A DNA stretch of 10,778 nt from Chitinophagaceae bacterium. GTDB lineage: Bacteria > Bacteroidota > Bacteroidia > Chitinophagales > Chitinophagaceae. Where the stretch lies: contig PLEB01000457.1 of the NCBI GenBank assembly GCA_003136915.1, positions 1,797 through 12,574 on the forward strand, written 5' to 3'. Position 1 is the first letter of the stretch. The number at the start of each line of letters is the position of its first letter. The notes under the pieces are model-generated. The model had not been told where the DNA came from. It ran no database searches and was given only the letters and a program-made list of their open reading frames with translations. This document shows, in pieces, positions 1 to 5,996 of this stretch. Made by a program: the position numbers and the translations under genes.

Positions 1-1038
1 GTTACAAGCATGATCACGCTTTCCAGGTCGGTTAATCTGGATGAATCCGGTCTGCATATACCTGAATTGAATGCCCAGGTAGCAATTCAGTCTTCGGGTG
101 GTAATTCTTATAATTTGATTGATTCTTCCGGTGAAGGGATCTACATAAGTTCGGCGTTGAACCTGGATTCGATACATCAGTACCAGCTAGCCATCACTAC
201 TTCAGATGGAAATAAATATCTGTCCGATTTTGTTTCTACCAAAGAGGCTCCTCCGATTGACAGCCTGAGCTGGGAACTTGCGAATGATCCTGTTACCGGC
301 CTTCAGGCTGCGTATATTTTTGTTAATGCGCACGATCCAACGAATGCGACACGCTATTACCGCTGGGATTTCCTGGGAACCTATAAACATCTTTCAGCTT
401 TTAGTACAAACTGGGGGGAATCTAACGGCATGGTATATCCGCTGCCGGCGGGATATAGCATTAGTGCCTGCTGGTCAACGTTTCCCTCGGCAGATATCTT
501 ACTTGGAAGCACTATAGCGCTCAGCCAGGACGTAATCAGCCATATGCAGGTTGCCGATATACAACAGAACGATCCGATATTGGATGTTGGTTGCAGTTTC
601 CTGATCAGGCAATACCCACTTACCCAACAAGGATATGATTACTGGTTAACGGTTGAGCAGAATTCCCAGTCCCTCGGCGGATTGTTTGATCTTCAGCCTG
701 CCCAGGTTACCGGGAACCTGCATTGTATAACGAATCCTGCGAATCCGGTCCTCGGATTTATTTCTGCCAGCAATGTCCAGGAAAAAAGAATTTATATCAG
801 CAACAAAAGCCTTCCTGGCTGGCAGTCACAGCATTTGGATACAGCCAACGCTTGTAAAACCGTGGACCTCCGGGTGGATCCGTTGAACACGCTGGTATAT
901 AATTACCCCGACACCGCCTACGGGCCGTATTATTTTCCTGATGCCACCGATCTGATTGTCGCTCCAAAAAGCTGCCTGGACTGCCGCTACCAGGGCGGAG
1001 TGAATATAAAACCATCTTTCTGGCCATTGATTGATTGA
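1..1038 (+). CDS. DUF4249 domain protein, 5'-truncated by the window edge
   Basis: The reading frame is open from base 1 (Val-Thr-Ser before the first Met at base 10), so the gene starts upstream and 345 residues are present. It fits the DUF4249 family of Bacteroidota envelope lipoproteins. Seen here: an N-terminal beta-rich part with a 'V.LSRSVNL' strand, a 'GEGIYIS' turn and a 'YQLAITTSDGNKYLSDF' segment; a central 'YYRWDF' motif; 'CWST..S.DILLGST..LSQDVI'; and a C-terminal 'SCLDCR..GG.NIKPSFW' tail that is typical of the family's end. The lipoprotein signal would lie outside the window. Family members usually sit beside a TonB-dependent receptor gene, which would be upstream here. Molecular function is not established. 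It converges on the arsenic operon, with 57 bases between the two stop codons, and is probably not part of it. Confidence 0.85.
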   Translation, partial: VTSMITLSRSVNLDESGLHIPELNAQVAIQSSGGNSYNLIDSSGEGIYISSALNLDSIHQYQLAITTSDGNKYLSDFVSTKEAPPIDSLSWELANDPVTGLQAAYIFVNAHDPTNATRYYRWDFLGTYKHLSAFSTNWGESNGMVYPLPAGYSISACWSTFPSADILLGSTIALSQDVISHMQVADIQQNDPILDVGCSFLIRQYPLTQQGYDYWLTVEQNSQSLGGLFDLQPAQVTGNLHCITNPANPVLGFISASNVQEKRIYISNKSLPGWQSQHLDTANACKTVDLRVDPLNTLVYNYPDTAYGPYYFPDATDLIVAPKSCLDCRYQGGVNIKPSFWPLID

Positions 1039-1095
1039 TTAACCGAACGCACAAAATCTATAACTTTTGGCTTTCTGAATTTATTCTTAACCGGA

Positions 1096-1314
1096 TCATT
1101 TTACATTTGAAACATTAAAAAAGTTTAGGATAATTACTTTTTCACCGGTATTGAGGGTTTTCTGTTTTTCTTCTGCCCATTTCACAATTTGCTGGGAGCT
1201 ATTATCCAGATAAAAGGAATATTTTGGGAACGGGAATTCCTCAATAGAAGATTCATGGATATGTTGTTCTCCTTTTTGAATAACATAGCTGATATAGGTT
1301 TTATAATGTGCCAT
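1096..1314 (-). CDS. small hypothetical protein, last gene of the arsenic operon
   Basis: A 72-residue soluble protein that I do not recognise. Its ATG lies three bases after the stop codon of the PiT gene, so it is very probably co-transcribed and perhaps translationally coupled. It has no signal peptide, membrane segment or cysteine. Visible features are two histidines in 'EQHIHESSIEEFPFP', an aromatic stretch 'KYSFYLDN', an amphipathic lysine/glutamate-rich part around residues 43-54, and a hydrophobic 'GEKVIILNFF' strand near the C-terminus. The mixture suggests a small alpha/beta fold. No antisense gene competes for this stretch. It could be a real accessory gene of the operon or a lineage-specific filler. 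The tight spacing favours a real gene. Confidence 0.55.
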   Translation of the reverse strand: MAHYKTYISYVIQKGEQHIHESSIEEFPFPKYSFYLDNSSQQIVKWAEEKQKTLNTGEKVIILNFFNVSNVK

Positions 1315-1317
1315 AAT

Positions 1318-2304
1318 TTAAAATATTAACGATGAGATAAGGTAGATGGATGCAGCCAATAAGGAAGTTATCGGTATAGTGATGATCCATGCAATAATGA
1401 TGTTTGTGGTTACACCCCACCTAACTGCAGACAATCTCTTAACGGAACCCACACCGATGATAGCGCCGGTGATGGTGTGGGTTGTACTTACCGGTATTCC
1501 TAATAGGCTCGTTCCAAAAAGCGTTAATGCTCCACCTGTTTCTGCACTAAAACCTTCAAAAGGTCTGAGATGAGTTATCCTCGTTCCCATGGTTTTAACG
1601 ATTCTCCAGCCTCCCATAAGCGTTCCGATTGCCATGGCAGACTGACAAGAAATAACGACCCAAAAAGGAATTGGCGCCGTTGCCATGAGTTGCCTGGAAG
1701 CGACCAGCGCAACGAAAATGATACCCATTACTTTTTGTGCATCATTTGCCCCGTGTCCCAGGCTATAAGCTGCCGCAGATATTAATTGTAAACGCCGGAA
1801 GGTTTTGTCAACCTTTACGGGCATCATGTTCTTACATAGATTGATCAGAATAACAGAAAGCGTGGCAGCGATCAGGAACCCAATCAATGGTGCCAAAAAA
1901 ATAAAGGCGACAATCTTGATAATCTCGGCATAAAAAACCGCCGCAAATCCGGCATGGGCAACCGCCGCGCCTACAAAGCCTCCGATCAAGGTATGAGAAG
2001 AACTTGTGGGAATGCCAAACCACCAGGTGATGAGGTTCCAGATAATAGCCGCAAGCAGACCGCTCATGACAACCTGCAGCGTTACTACTTCCGGATGGAC
2101 GACTCCTTTGCCAATCGTATTGGCAATATGTAATCCGAAAACGAGGTAAGCAATAAAGTTGAAGAAGGCAGCCCATATGACTGCCTGAAAAGGTGTTAGC
2201 ACTTTGGTAGAAACAATCGTTGCGATCGAATTGGCAGCATCATGAAAGCCATTGACAACATCAAACAGGAGAGCCAGGATTACGACGATAATTAATAGTG
2301 TCAT
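1318..2304 (-). CDS. pit: inorganic phosphate transporter, PiT family
   Basis: A 328-residue integral membrane protein of the PiT (PHO4) family, which imports phosphate, usually with a cation or proton, and can also carry arsenate. The inverted-repeat architecture is clear. The first half has GFHDAANS at 19-26 and TSSSHTL at 100-106. The second half has GHGANDAQK at 183-191 and GIPVSTTHT at 269-277. Hydrophobic helices fill the rest. It is shorter than E. coli PitA (about 500 residues) but is close to the compact bacterial form and has both signature copies, so it looks complete. It follows the aquaporin gene by 18 bases and precedes a small unknown gene by 3, so it belongs to the ars operon. 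Arsenic-induced phosphate uptake would help phosphate compete with arsenate, although the carrier may itself admit arsenate. Confidence 0.93.
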   Translation of the reverse strand: MTLLIIVVILALLFDVVNGFHDAANSIATIVSTKVLTPFQAVIWAAFFNFIAYLVFGLHIANTIGKGVVHPEVVTLQVVMSGLLAAIIWNLITWWFGIPTSSSHTLIGGFVGAAVAHAGFAAVFYAEIIKIVAFIFLAPLIGFLIAATLSVILINLCKNMMPVKVDKTFRRLQLISAAAYSLGHGANDAQKVMGIIFVALVASRQLMATAPIPFWVVISCQSAMAIGTLMGGWRIVKTMGTRITHLRPFEGFSAETGGALTLFGTSLLGIPVSTTHTITGAIIGVGSVKRLSAVRWGVTTNIIIAWIITIPITSLLAASIYLISSLIF

Positions 2305-2322
2305 ATAATATTAATTATAGAA

Positions 2323-2979
2323 TTAAACTTTTTCCAAACGCTCATGCATCAGCGTAAAAGCAAATACTGCCGAAATGGCTCCCGCAACAGGGCCTAAAAT
2401 ATAAACCCATAAAGATTGAAAATGTCCGCCGACGAGCGCAGGGCTAATCGAACGAGCCGGATTCATGGAAGCTCCACAAATCGGTCCGGCAAATAAGGCT
2501 TCCAGGCCAACGGTGCCTCCAATTGCCAGTGCAGGGCCTACCAGGGAGTGATCTTTCTTTTGTGTGCTCGTCAGAATTACCAGCATCAATAAAAATGTCA
2601 GGATAAATTCCAGGATAAGCGATTGCGTATCAGATCCCGTCGGAATTGTGGCGCCTAAGAATATATTTGCAGGAAATAAATACTTTAAAAAAAAGCTGGC
2701 AAGACATGCTCCGCTTAATTGCGCGAAAATATATGGGAGAATGTTCTCCCGTTTAAAGCGTCCTGCAAGGCTCAAGGCGATGGTAACAGCAGGATTAATG
2801 TGCGCCCCTGAAATATGGCCGAATGAAAGGATCATAGCCAATACGATCAGGCCGAAGGTAATGGCAATTCCCAAATGGGTGACAGTTCCTCCTGATTCCT
2901 GATTGATCACGATAGCTCCGGTCCCACAAAATACAAGACCGAATGTTCCAAGGAATTCGCCGGTTAGTCTTTTAAGCAT
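2323..2979 (-). CDS. aqpS: MIP-family aquaporin of the arsenic-operon (AqpS) type
   Basis: A 218-residue six-helix channel of the major intrinsic protein family. The two half-helix signatures are present: NPA at 62-64 in 'GHISGAHINPAVT' and NPARS at 173-177 in 'GASMNPARS'. I chose the ATG at 2979, four bases after the arsM stop, because the product then begins 'MLKRLTGEFLGTF' like family members. The upstream ATG at 3036 adds 19 unlike residues and overlaps arsM by 53 bases. Gapless comparison around the NPA boxes with E. coli AqpZ (F43, H174, T183, R189) gives F42, A161, A170 and R176, so the selectivity filter has lost its His and Thr. In ars operons such as that of Sinorhizobium meliloti, AqpS conducts As(OH)3 out of the cell. 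That role is inferred here from position and filter. A glycerol or water channel is the alternative. Confidence 0.85.
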   Translation of the reverse strand: MLKRLTGEFLGTFGLVFCGTGAIVINQESGGTVTHLGIAITFGLIVLAMILSFGHISGAHINPAVTIALSLAGRFKRENILPYIFAQLSGACLASFFLKYLFPANIFLGATIPTGSDTQSLILEFILTFLLMLVILTSTQKKDHSLVGPALAIGGTVGLEALFAGPICGASMNPARSISPALVGGHFQSLWVYILGPVAGAISAVFAFTLMHERLEKV

Positions 2980-2983
2980 CGGG

Positions 2984-3826
2984 TCAGTTTGAGCAGCATC
3001 CGGGTTCACAACAAGCTTCAGCAGATTTTTCTGCAAATACAGTTATACTGAATATACCCATACCGGAACTTTTGAACTCATTGATTTCTTCCCCGGATAA
3101 ATAGGCACCTAAAATATCATCGGGAATGATAATTGGTTTTTCTTTTTGAATCGTAATATTTTTAAACCCATTAAATTCGATAAGTTCCAGGTAAGCTTGC
3201 CTTTGAATGGCTCCGGCTACACAACCGGCATACATTTCAGCAGTTTCCCGGATCTTTGCAGGAAGTGTTCCTTCCAGAACAATATCAGAAATACTAAAAT
3301 GCGCTCCTGGCTTTAAAACCCTTTTAATTTCCTTAAAAACTCCATCTTTATTTGGAACCAGGTTGAGCACACAATTGCTCACAATCACGTCCGCGCTGTT
3401 GGCTGTAACGGGTATTTTCTCAATATCGCCTTTCCTGAATTCCACATTATGAAATCCCAGTTTCTCAGCATTACTCCGGGCTTTATCAATCATGGCATCG
3501 GTAAAATCAATACCAATCACTTTTCCGGATTCTCCCGTTTCTGAACGCGCAATAAAGCAATCATTGCCGGCGCCAGATCCAAGGTCGATTACCACATCGC
3601 CTTTATTTATCCGGGCAAATTGTGTAGGCAGGCCACAACCTAATCCAAGGTCCGCATCAGGATTATAGCCCTTCAGATTGGTATAATCATCACTCATGAT
3701 ATTATATACTTCGGTTGAACAGCAACCCGAACCGCAACAGGAAGCTTCATTGCTTTCCTTATCCTGAAGGGCAATCTCGTTGTACTTCTGCCGCACCATT
3801 TCTTTGATTTGTTCCTGTGTTTCCAT
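2984..3826 (-). CDS. arsM: arsenite methyltransferase ArsM
   Basis: A 280-residue cytosolic SAM-dependent enzyme that methylates thiol-bound As(III) stepwise to mono-, di- and trimethylated, partly volatile, species. The SAM-binding loop 'VIDLGSGAGND' lies at 79-89 and the acidic strand end 'GIDFTDAMI' at 105-113. The three cysteines that bind arsenic in characterised ArsM enzymes appear in the expected contexts: C64 in 'LGCGLPT', C152 in 'SNCVLNL' and C202 in 'YAGCVAGA'. Extra cysteine pairs occur near the N-terminus (C30-C31 and C35-C36) and at the very C-terminus (C272-C273 and C277-C278), which may help capture or hand over As(III). Length is normal for bacterial ArsM. It lies 36 bases after arsC and 4 bases before the aquaporin gene, inside the operon. 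Confidence 0.96.
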   Translation of the reverse strand: METQEQIKEMVRQKYNEIALQDKESNEASCCGSGCCSTEVYNIMSDDYTNLKGYNPDADLGLGCGLPTQFARINKGDVVIDLGSGAGNDCFIARSETGESGKVIGIDFTDAMIDKARSNAEKLGFHNVEFRKGDIEKIPVTANSADVIVSNCVLNLVPNKDGVFKEIKRVLKPGAHFSISDIVLEGTLPAKIRETAEMYAGCVAGAIQRQAYLELIEFNGFKNITIQKEKPIIIPDDILGAYLSGEEINEFKSSGMGIFSITVFAEKSAEACCEPGCCSN

Positions 3827-3862
3827 GATTTGTATATTTAATGCTGAATAGTTTTGTAATTC

Positions 3863-4315
3863 TTACATCCAATAACTTACGACGCTCGCTTCCTTGATAA
3901 ACTGCAAAACAGCCTTTTCAATTTCGTCCCTGATTTGCCTGGTATGCAGTAAAACTTCTTCCTGAGATCCTTTGAAAGCAGAAGGATCTTCAAATGACCA
4001 GGCGACCCTTTTAACCCTTCCCGGAAAAACCGGACATATTTCAGCACTGGCAGCATCACAAACGGTGATGACTGCATTATAAAATCTCCCCTGCCTGAAC
4101 AGGTCAAATACCCCCTGAGTTCCATTCTGGCTCAGGTCAATCCCAACTTCCTGCATCACTTTAATTACATTTGGATTCATCTTGCCCGGCTCGATTCCTG
4201 CACTTTCGGCCTCAAACTGACCTTCCCCATGTTTATTTAAAAATGCTTCGGCCATCTGGCTGCGTGCCGAATTATGGATGCATACAAATAAAACTTTGTG
4301 TCTGAGATCTGACAT
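3863..4315 (-). CDS. arsC: arsenate reductase ArsC, low-molecular-weight phosphatase fold
   Basis: A 150-residue cytosolic enzyme that reduces arsenate to arsenite. The P-loop C-x5-R is 'VCIHNSARSQ', with nucleophile C12 and R18. Two further cysteines, C86 and C94 in 'TVCDAASAEICPVFPG', sit where the thioredoxin-coupled type (S. aureus C10, C82, C89) relays its disulfide, although the spacing is eight here rather than seven. The 'WSFEDPSAF' segment (residues 105-113) carries the aspartate expected of the general acid. Length is slightly above the usual 130-140 residues because of a short C-terminal extension. It lies between arsR and arsM in the same direction. The product, As(III), is the substrate for ArsM and the probable cargo of the aquaporin. 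The electron donor (thioredoxin or another) cannot be told from sequence alone. Confidence 0.93.
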   Translation of the reverse strand: MSDLRHKVLFVCIHNSARSQMAEAFLNKHGEGQFEAESAGIEPGKMNPNVIKVMQEVGIDLSQNGTQGVFDLFRQGRFYNAVITVCDAASAEICPVFPGRVKRVAWSFEDPSAFKGSQEEVLLHTRQIRDEIEKAVLQFIKEASVVSYWM

Positions 4316-4338
4316 ATAATAGGTATTATTGGTTCAAT

Positions 4339-4351
4339 GCAATATGACGAT
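4339..4351. promoter_or_regulatory. second ArsR-box-like sequence, between arsR and arsC
   Basis: The 13 bases GCAATATGACGAT match the box at 4714-4726 upstream of arsR in 12 of 13 positions. This copy is 23 bases upstream of the arsC ATG, and its palindrome is weaker. It may be an auxiliary operator or the relic of an operator that once served arsC alone. I see no convincing promoter with it. Confidence 0.4.
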
Positions 4352-4371
4352 GTTTATGAATAAAAAAATAG

Positions 4372-4701
4372 TCAGCAGCACTTATCTGCAGGGTTATAAC
4401 TTACAAAGAATGAGTCTAATATTGTTTTAAATTGCTTCCATGTTTTTGGGTCAATGCAATAGCAAACACTGGTTCCTTCAATGGTACCCTGAATCAGACC
4501 CGCATTTTTTAATTCTTTCAGGTGTTGGGAAATCGTTGGCTGTGCCAGACCAAGTTCTTCGACAAGGTCTCCGCAAATGCAAGTATTGGTCTTGATCACA
4601 TGCTGTATGATCGCTATGCGGGCGGGGTGAGCCAGTGCCTTCATCATAGTCGCCAGCTTGTTTTGCTTTTCTGAAAATATTTCTGATTTAGTAAGTCCCA
4701 T
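4372..4701 (-). CDS. arsR: ArsR/SmtB-family arsenic-responsive repressor
   Basis: A 109-residue winged-helix repressor, first gene of the operon. The DNA-recognition part is 'LGLAQPTISQHLKELKNAGLI' (50-70), preceded by the usual 'MMKALAHPARIAIIQ' helix (19-33). A Cys-x-Cys pair, C41 and C43 in 'TCICGDL', falls where classical E. coli ArsR has C32 and C34, but the third classical cysteine (C37) is Val here. Other candidates for a third As(III) ligand are C80 and C82 in the wing ('VCYCID') and the C-terminal pair C108-C109. As(III) binding should release it from the box overlapping its own promoter (4713-4724), which gives autoregulated induction of the whole operon. Its stop is 56 bases from the arsC start. 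An antimonite response is also likely. Confidence 0.93.
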   Translation of the reverse strand: MGLTKSEIFSEKQNKLATMMKALAHPARIAIIQHVIKTNTCICGDLVEELGLAQPTISQHLKELKNAGLIQGTIEGTSVCYCIDPKTWKQFKTILDSFFVSYNPADKCC

Positions 4702-4712
4702 AATCTATATAA

Positions 4713-4745
4713 CGCAATATTACGATTAATATATATTGTAAACAA
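4713..4745 (-). promoter_or_regulatory. ars operon promoter with overlapping ArsR operator
   Basis: Read on the - strand, TTG (4743-4745) lies 20 bases upstream of TAATATTG (4715-4722), which matches the Bacteroidota -33 TTG / -7 TAnnTTTG promoter with one mismatch. The -7 element lies inside an imperfect palindrome CG-c-AATATT-a-CG (4713-4724), so a bound repressor would block the polymerase. Only about 12 bases separate the palindrome from the arsR ATG, which implies a very short leader. The promoter is predicted by eye and not measured. Confidence 0.55.
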
Positions 4746-4979
4746 TTTTTTTTTATTCTGCCAGGTCTTTATATTTTAAAAAGAATTGGCTCCATAAACT
4801 TCTGCTCTATGAATAGTACCTATATAAGCGAAAGAATGCGCATAATTGGCTGAGCACGTATGAGTTATTACGTAAAGGCTCCTTAAGCTGGAGAATCCTG
4901 AATGGTTAACAACCGCCAGGAATCTTATAACAAATTCCGCAAATTTTGTAACATTCTCTCTAAGTCAAGCGTTACCTTT

Positions 4980-5000
4980 ATTACATACGATGTCTGTAAT
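4980..5000. promoter_or_regulatory. inverted repeat, candidate operator of the efflux operon
   Basis: ATTACA (4980-4985) and TGTAAT (4995-5000) are exact reverse complements separated by nine bases, about 130 bases upstream of the first gene of the metal efflux operon. The size and symmetry suit a dimeric regulator. No regulator gene for this operon is present in the window, so the partner is unknown. Confidence 0.25.
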
Positions 5001-5073
5001 GACGACCATAGGTCAGTTCTTCTTTAAAGTATTCAAAGCACTTTTTGTGCATAAAAAGGATTGCTGCAAATAG
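4990..5073 (+). CDS. possible 27-residue small protein ending in Cys-Cys-Lys
   Basis: An ATG at 4990 opens 27 codons ending at TAG (5071-5073). The product would have a hydrophobic/aromatic middle ('IGQFFFKVFKALFV') followed by 'HKKDCCK'. A short amphipathic or membrane-inserting peptide with a His and a terminal cysteine pair would suit a metal-resistance locus, either as a micropeptide or as a leader whose translation affects the downstream gene. However, a frame this short is expected by chance, and the inverted repeat at 4980-5000 overlaps its start. I have no family match, so this is a low-confidence call. Confidence 0.15.
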   Translation: MSVMTTIGQFFFKVFKALFVHKKDCCK

Positions 5074-5128
5074 CCTTTAGTAGGCATTCGATAATTGACA
5101 TGGGACAGAGACTGACAATATACTCCGG

Positions 5129-5545
5129 ATGAAAAAGATTTTGGCTACCATATTAGCATTCGTATACCTCTCTACTTCAATGGGAGCTACCGTGCATCTT
5201 CACTATTGCATGGGAAAACTGGTGTCCTGGGGACTTATAAATCATGACAGCAAGAATTGCGGGTTCTGCGGAATGCCCAAAAATGCGGACGAGAAGCATG
5301 GTATAACCGCGAAAATGGGTTGCTGTAAAGATGAGCATAAGCAGGTGAAAACAAGTGATGATCCAAAGATTGTTTTCTCTGAATTACTGTTTCTAAAGCT
5401 TTTCCCACAATCGCCGGCTATTAGCCATCCCGCGCTTCTGAATTTTCGTATTCCTTCTTTTGCGATAACTTATCCTAATTCTAATGCGCCGCCAAATATT
5501 GGCAAGGTGGCTGTATTTCTACTCAACCGCAATTTTCGTATTTGA
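5129..5545 (+). CDS. HYC_CC_PP-type small secreted metal-associated protein
   Basis: A 138-residue protein with an N-terminal signal peptide (MKKILATILAFVYLSTSMGA). It matches the Bacteroidota family named for its HYC, CC and PP motifs: H25-Y26-C27 in 'HLHYCMGK', C65-C66 in 'MGCCKDEHK', and P121-P122 in 'NAPPNIG'. Another C-x2-C pair, C44/C47 in 'NCGFCGMP', and histidines H23, H57 and H70 add likely metal ligands, and the M-rich surroundings would suit Cu(I). It is the first gene of the + strand efflux operon. Family members are commonly found next to RND metal-efflux genes, so a periplasmic metal-binding or metal-sensing role is plausible but is inferred. It is not an enzyme family I recognise. 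The Met start is well placed before the signal peptide. Confidence 0.8.
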   Translation: MKKILATILAFVYLSTSMGATVHLHYCMGKLVSWGLINHDSKNCGFCGMPKNADEKHGITAKMGCCKDEHKQVKTSDDPKIVFSELLFLKLFPQSPAISHPALLNFRIPSFAITYPNSNAPPNIGKVAVFLLNRNFRI

Positions 5546-5566
5546 TTTATTGTTCTTCCAGGTAGC

Positions 5567-5585
5567 GCCCGACGTTCTGTTGGGC
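5567..5585 (+). terminator. strong hairpin between the first two efflux-operon genes
   Basis: GCCCGAC and GTTGGGC pair as a seven-base stem (one G-U pair) around the five-base loop GTTCT. No T-run follows directly. A second weak stem, AAGTG/CACTT (5588-5605), comes next, and its bases can pair alternatively as GTGC (5590-5593)/GCAC (5608-5611). It may be a partial terminator, an attenuator or an mRNA-stability element in the 174-base gap. It is not a textbook terminator. Confidence 0.35.
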
Positions 5586-5719
5586 TAAAGTGCTTTCATT
5601 CACTTAGGCACCTCATCTATTTATTGTTTATTGTCAGGCATTATAAATTAATGTATGAATGCTTCCGATTGCTGCCATTATAAAAAATCCAACTATTATT
5701 CATCAAACAAAAGAAAGCA

Positions 5720-5950
5720 ATGAAAAAGCTGATCCTTTTTTTAGTCATTAGTCTGGTTTCCGTGGGCGCATTTGCGCAGACAGCAAAAAGCAAAATGTCG
5801 AAAACAGATACGACTGTTAAAAAAATATACACCTGCCCCATGCATCCGGAGGTAGTCAGTAATAAACCAGGTAAATGTCCCAAATGCGGGATGGAATTGG
5901 TGGAAAAAAAGACGCCGGCAAAAAAGAAAGAAACTATGAAAAAGGATTAA
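5720..5950 (+). CDS. secreted heavy-metal-binding-domain (HMBD) protein
   Basis: A 76-residue exported protein. Residues 1-19 are a signal peptide (MKKLILFLVISLVSVGAFA, cleavage before Gln20). The mature part carries one heavy-metal-binding domain of the type found at the N-terminus of many CusB-like adaptors: Y37-T-C39-P-M41-H42-P, then PGKCPKCGMEL with C53, C56 and M58. The two cysteine clusters, H42 and the two methionines are the likely metal ligands. The tail is lysine-rich. It stands 46 bases before the RND pump gene, so it probably binds Cu or Ag (or another soft metal) in the periplasm and passes it to the pump or buffers it. The leader before the ATG is A-rich (caaaagaaagca), as usual for this phylum. 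Confidence 0.88.
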   Translation: MKKLILFLVISLVSVGAFAQTAKSKMSKTDTTVKKIYTCPMHPEVVSNKPGKCPKCGMELVEKKTPAKKKETMKKD

Positions 5951-5996
5951 TGTCCTTTCAAATAGAATACCGGGACTTTGAAACACAGGTAAAAAT

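Larger units (their letters stand above)
4746..5128. other. intergenic region between the divergent arsenic and efflux operons
   Basis: I see no full-size gene in these 383 bases. The ars promoter lies just to the left. Within the stretch I see an imperfect palindrome ACAAA-N10-TTTGT (4930-4949), a perfect inverted repeat ATTACA-N9-TGTAAT (4980-5000), a possible 27-codon reading frame (4990-5073), and two small hairpins of 4-base stems and 5-base loops: GCAC/GTGC (5038-5050) and GCCT/AGGC (5073-5085). The efflux operon promoter must lie here or at its right end. A weak candidate is TTTG (5044-5047) with TAGCCTTT (5071-5078), but the spacing of 23 is long and the match poor. Confidence 0.5.

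Noticed and set aside
1039..1095. Terminator between the converging DUF4249 gene and ars operon
   Set aside because: No hairpin with a T-run is visible on either strand. There are only short direct repeats (TTGA/TGAT units around the DUF4249 stop and two TTAACCG copies).
1570..1785. Plus-strand frame inside the PiT gene
   Set aside because: It is antisense to conserved phosphate-carrier helices and rich in Arg, Ser and His with no motif, so it is a shadow frame.
2980..3036. Longer start for the aquaporin at ATG 3036
   Set aside because: It would overlap the arsM end by 53 bases and add 19 residues unlike the family. The ATG at 2979 gives the usual aquaporin N-terminus and a four-base gap.
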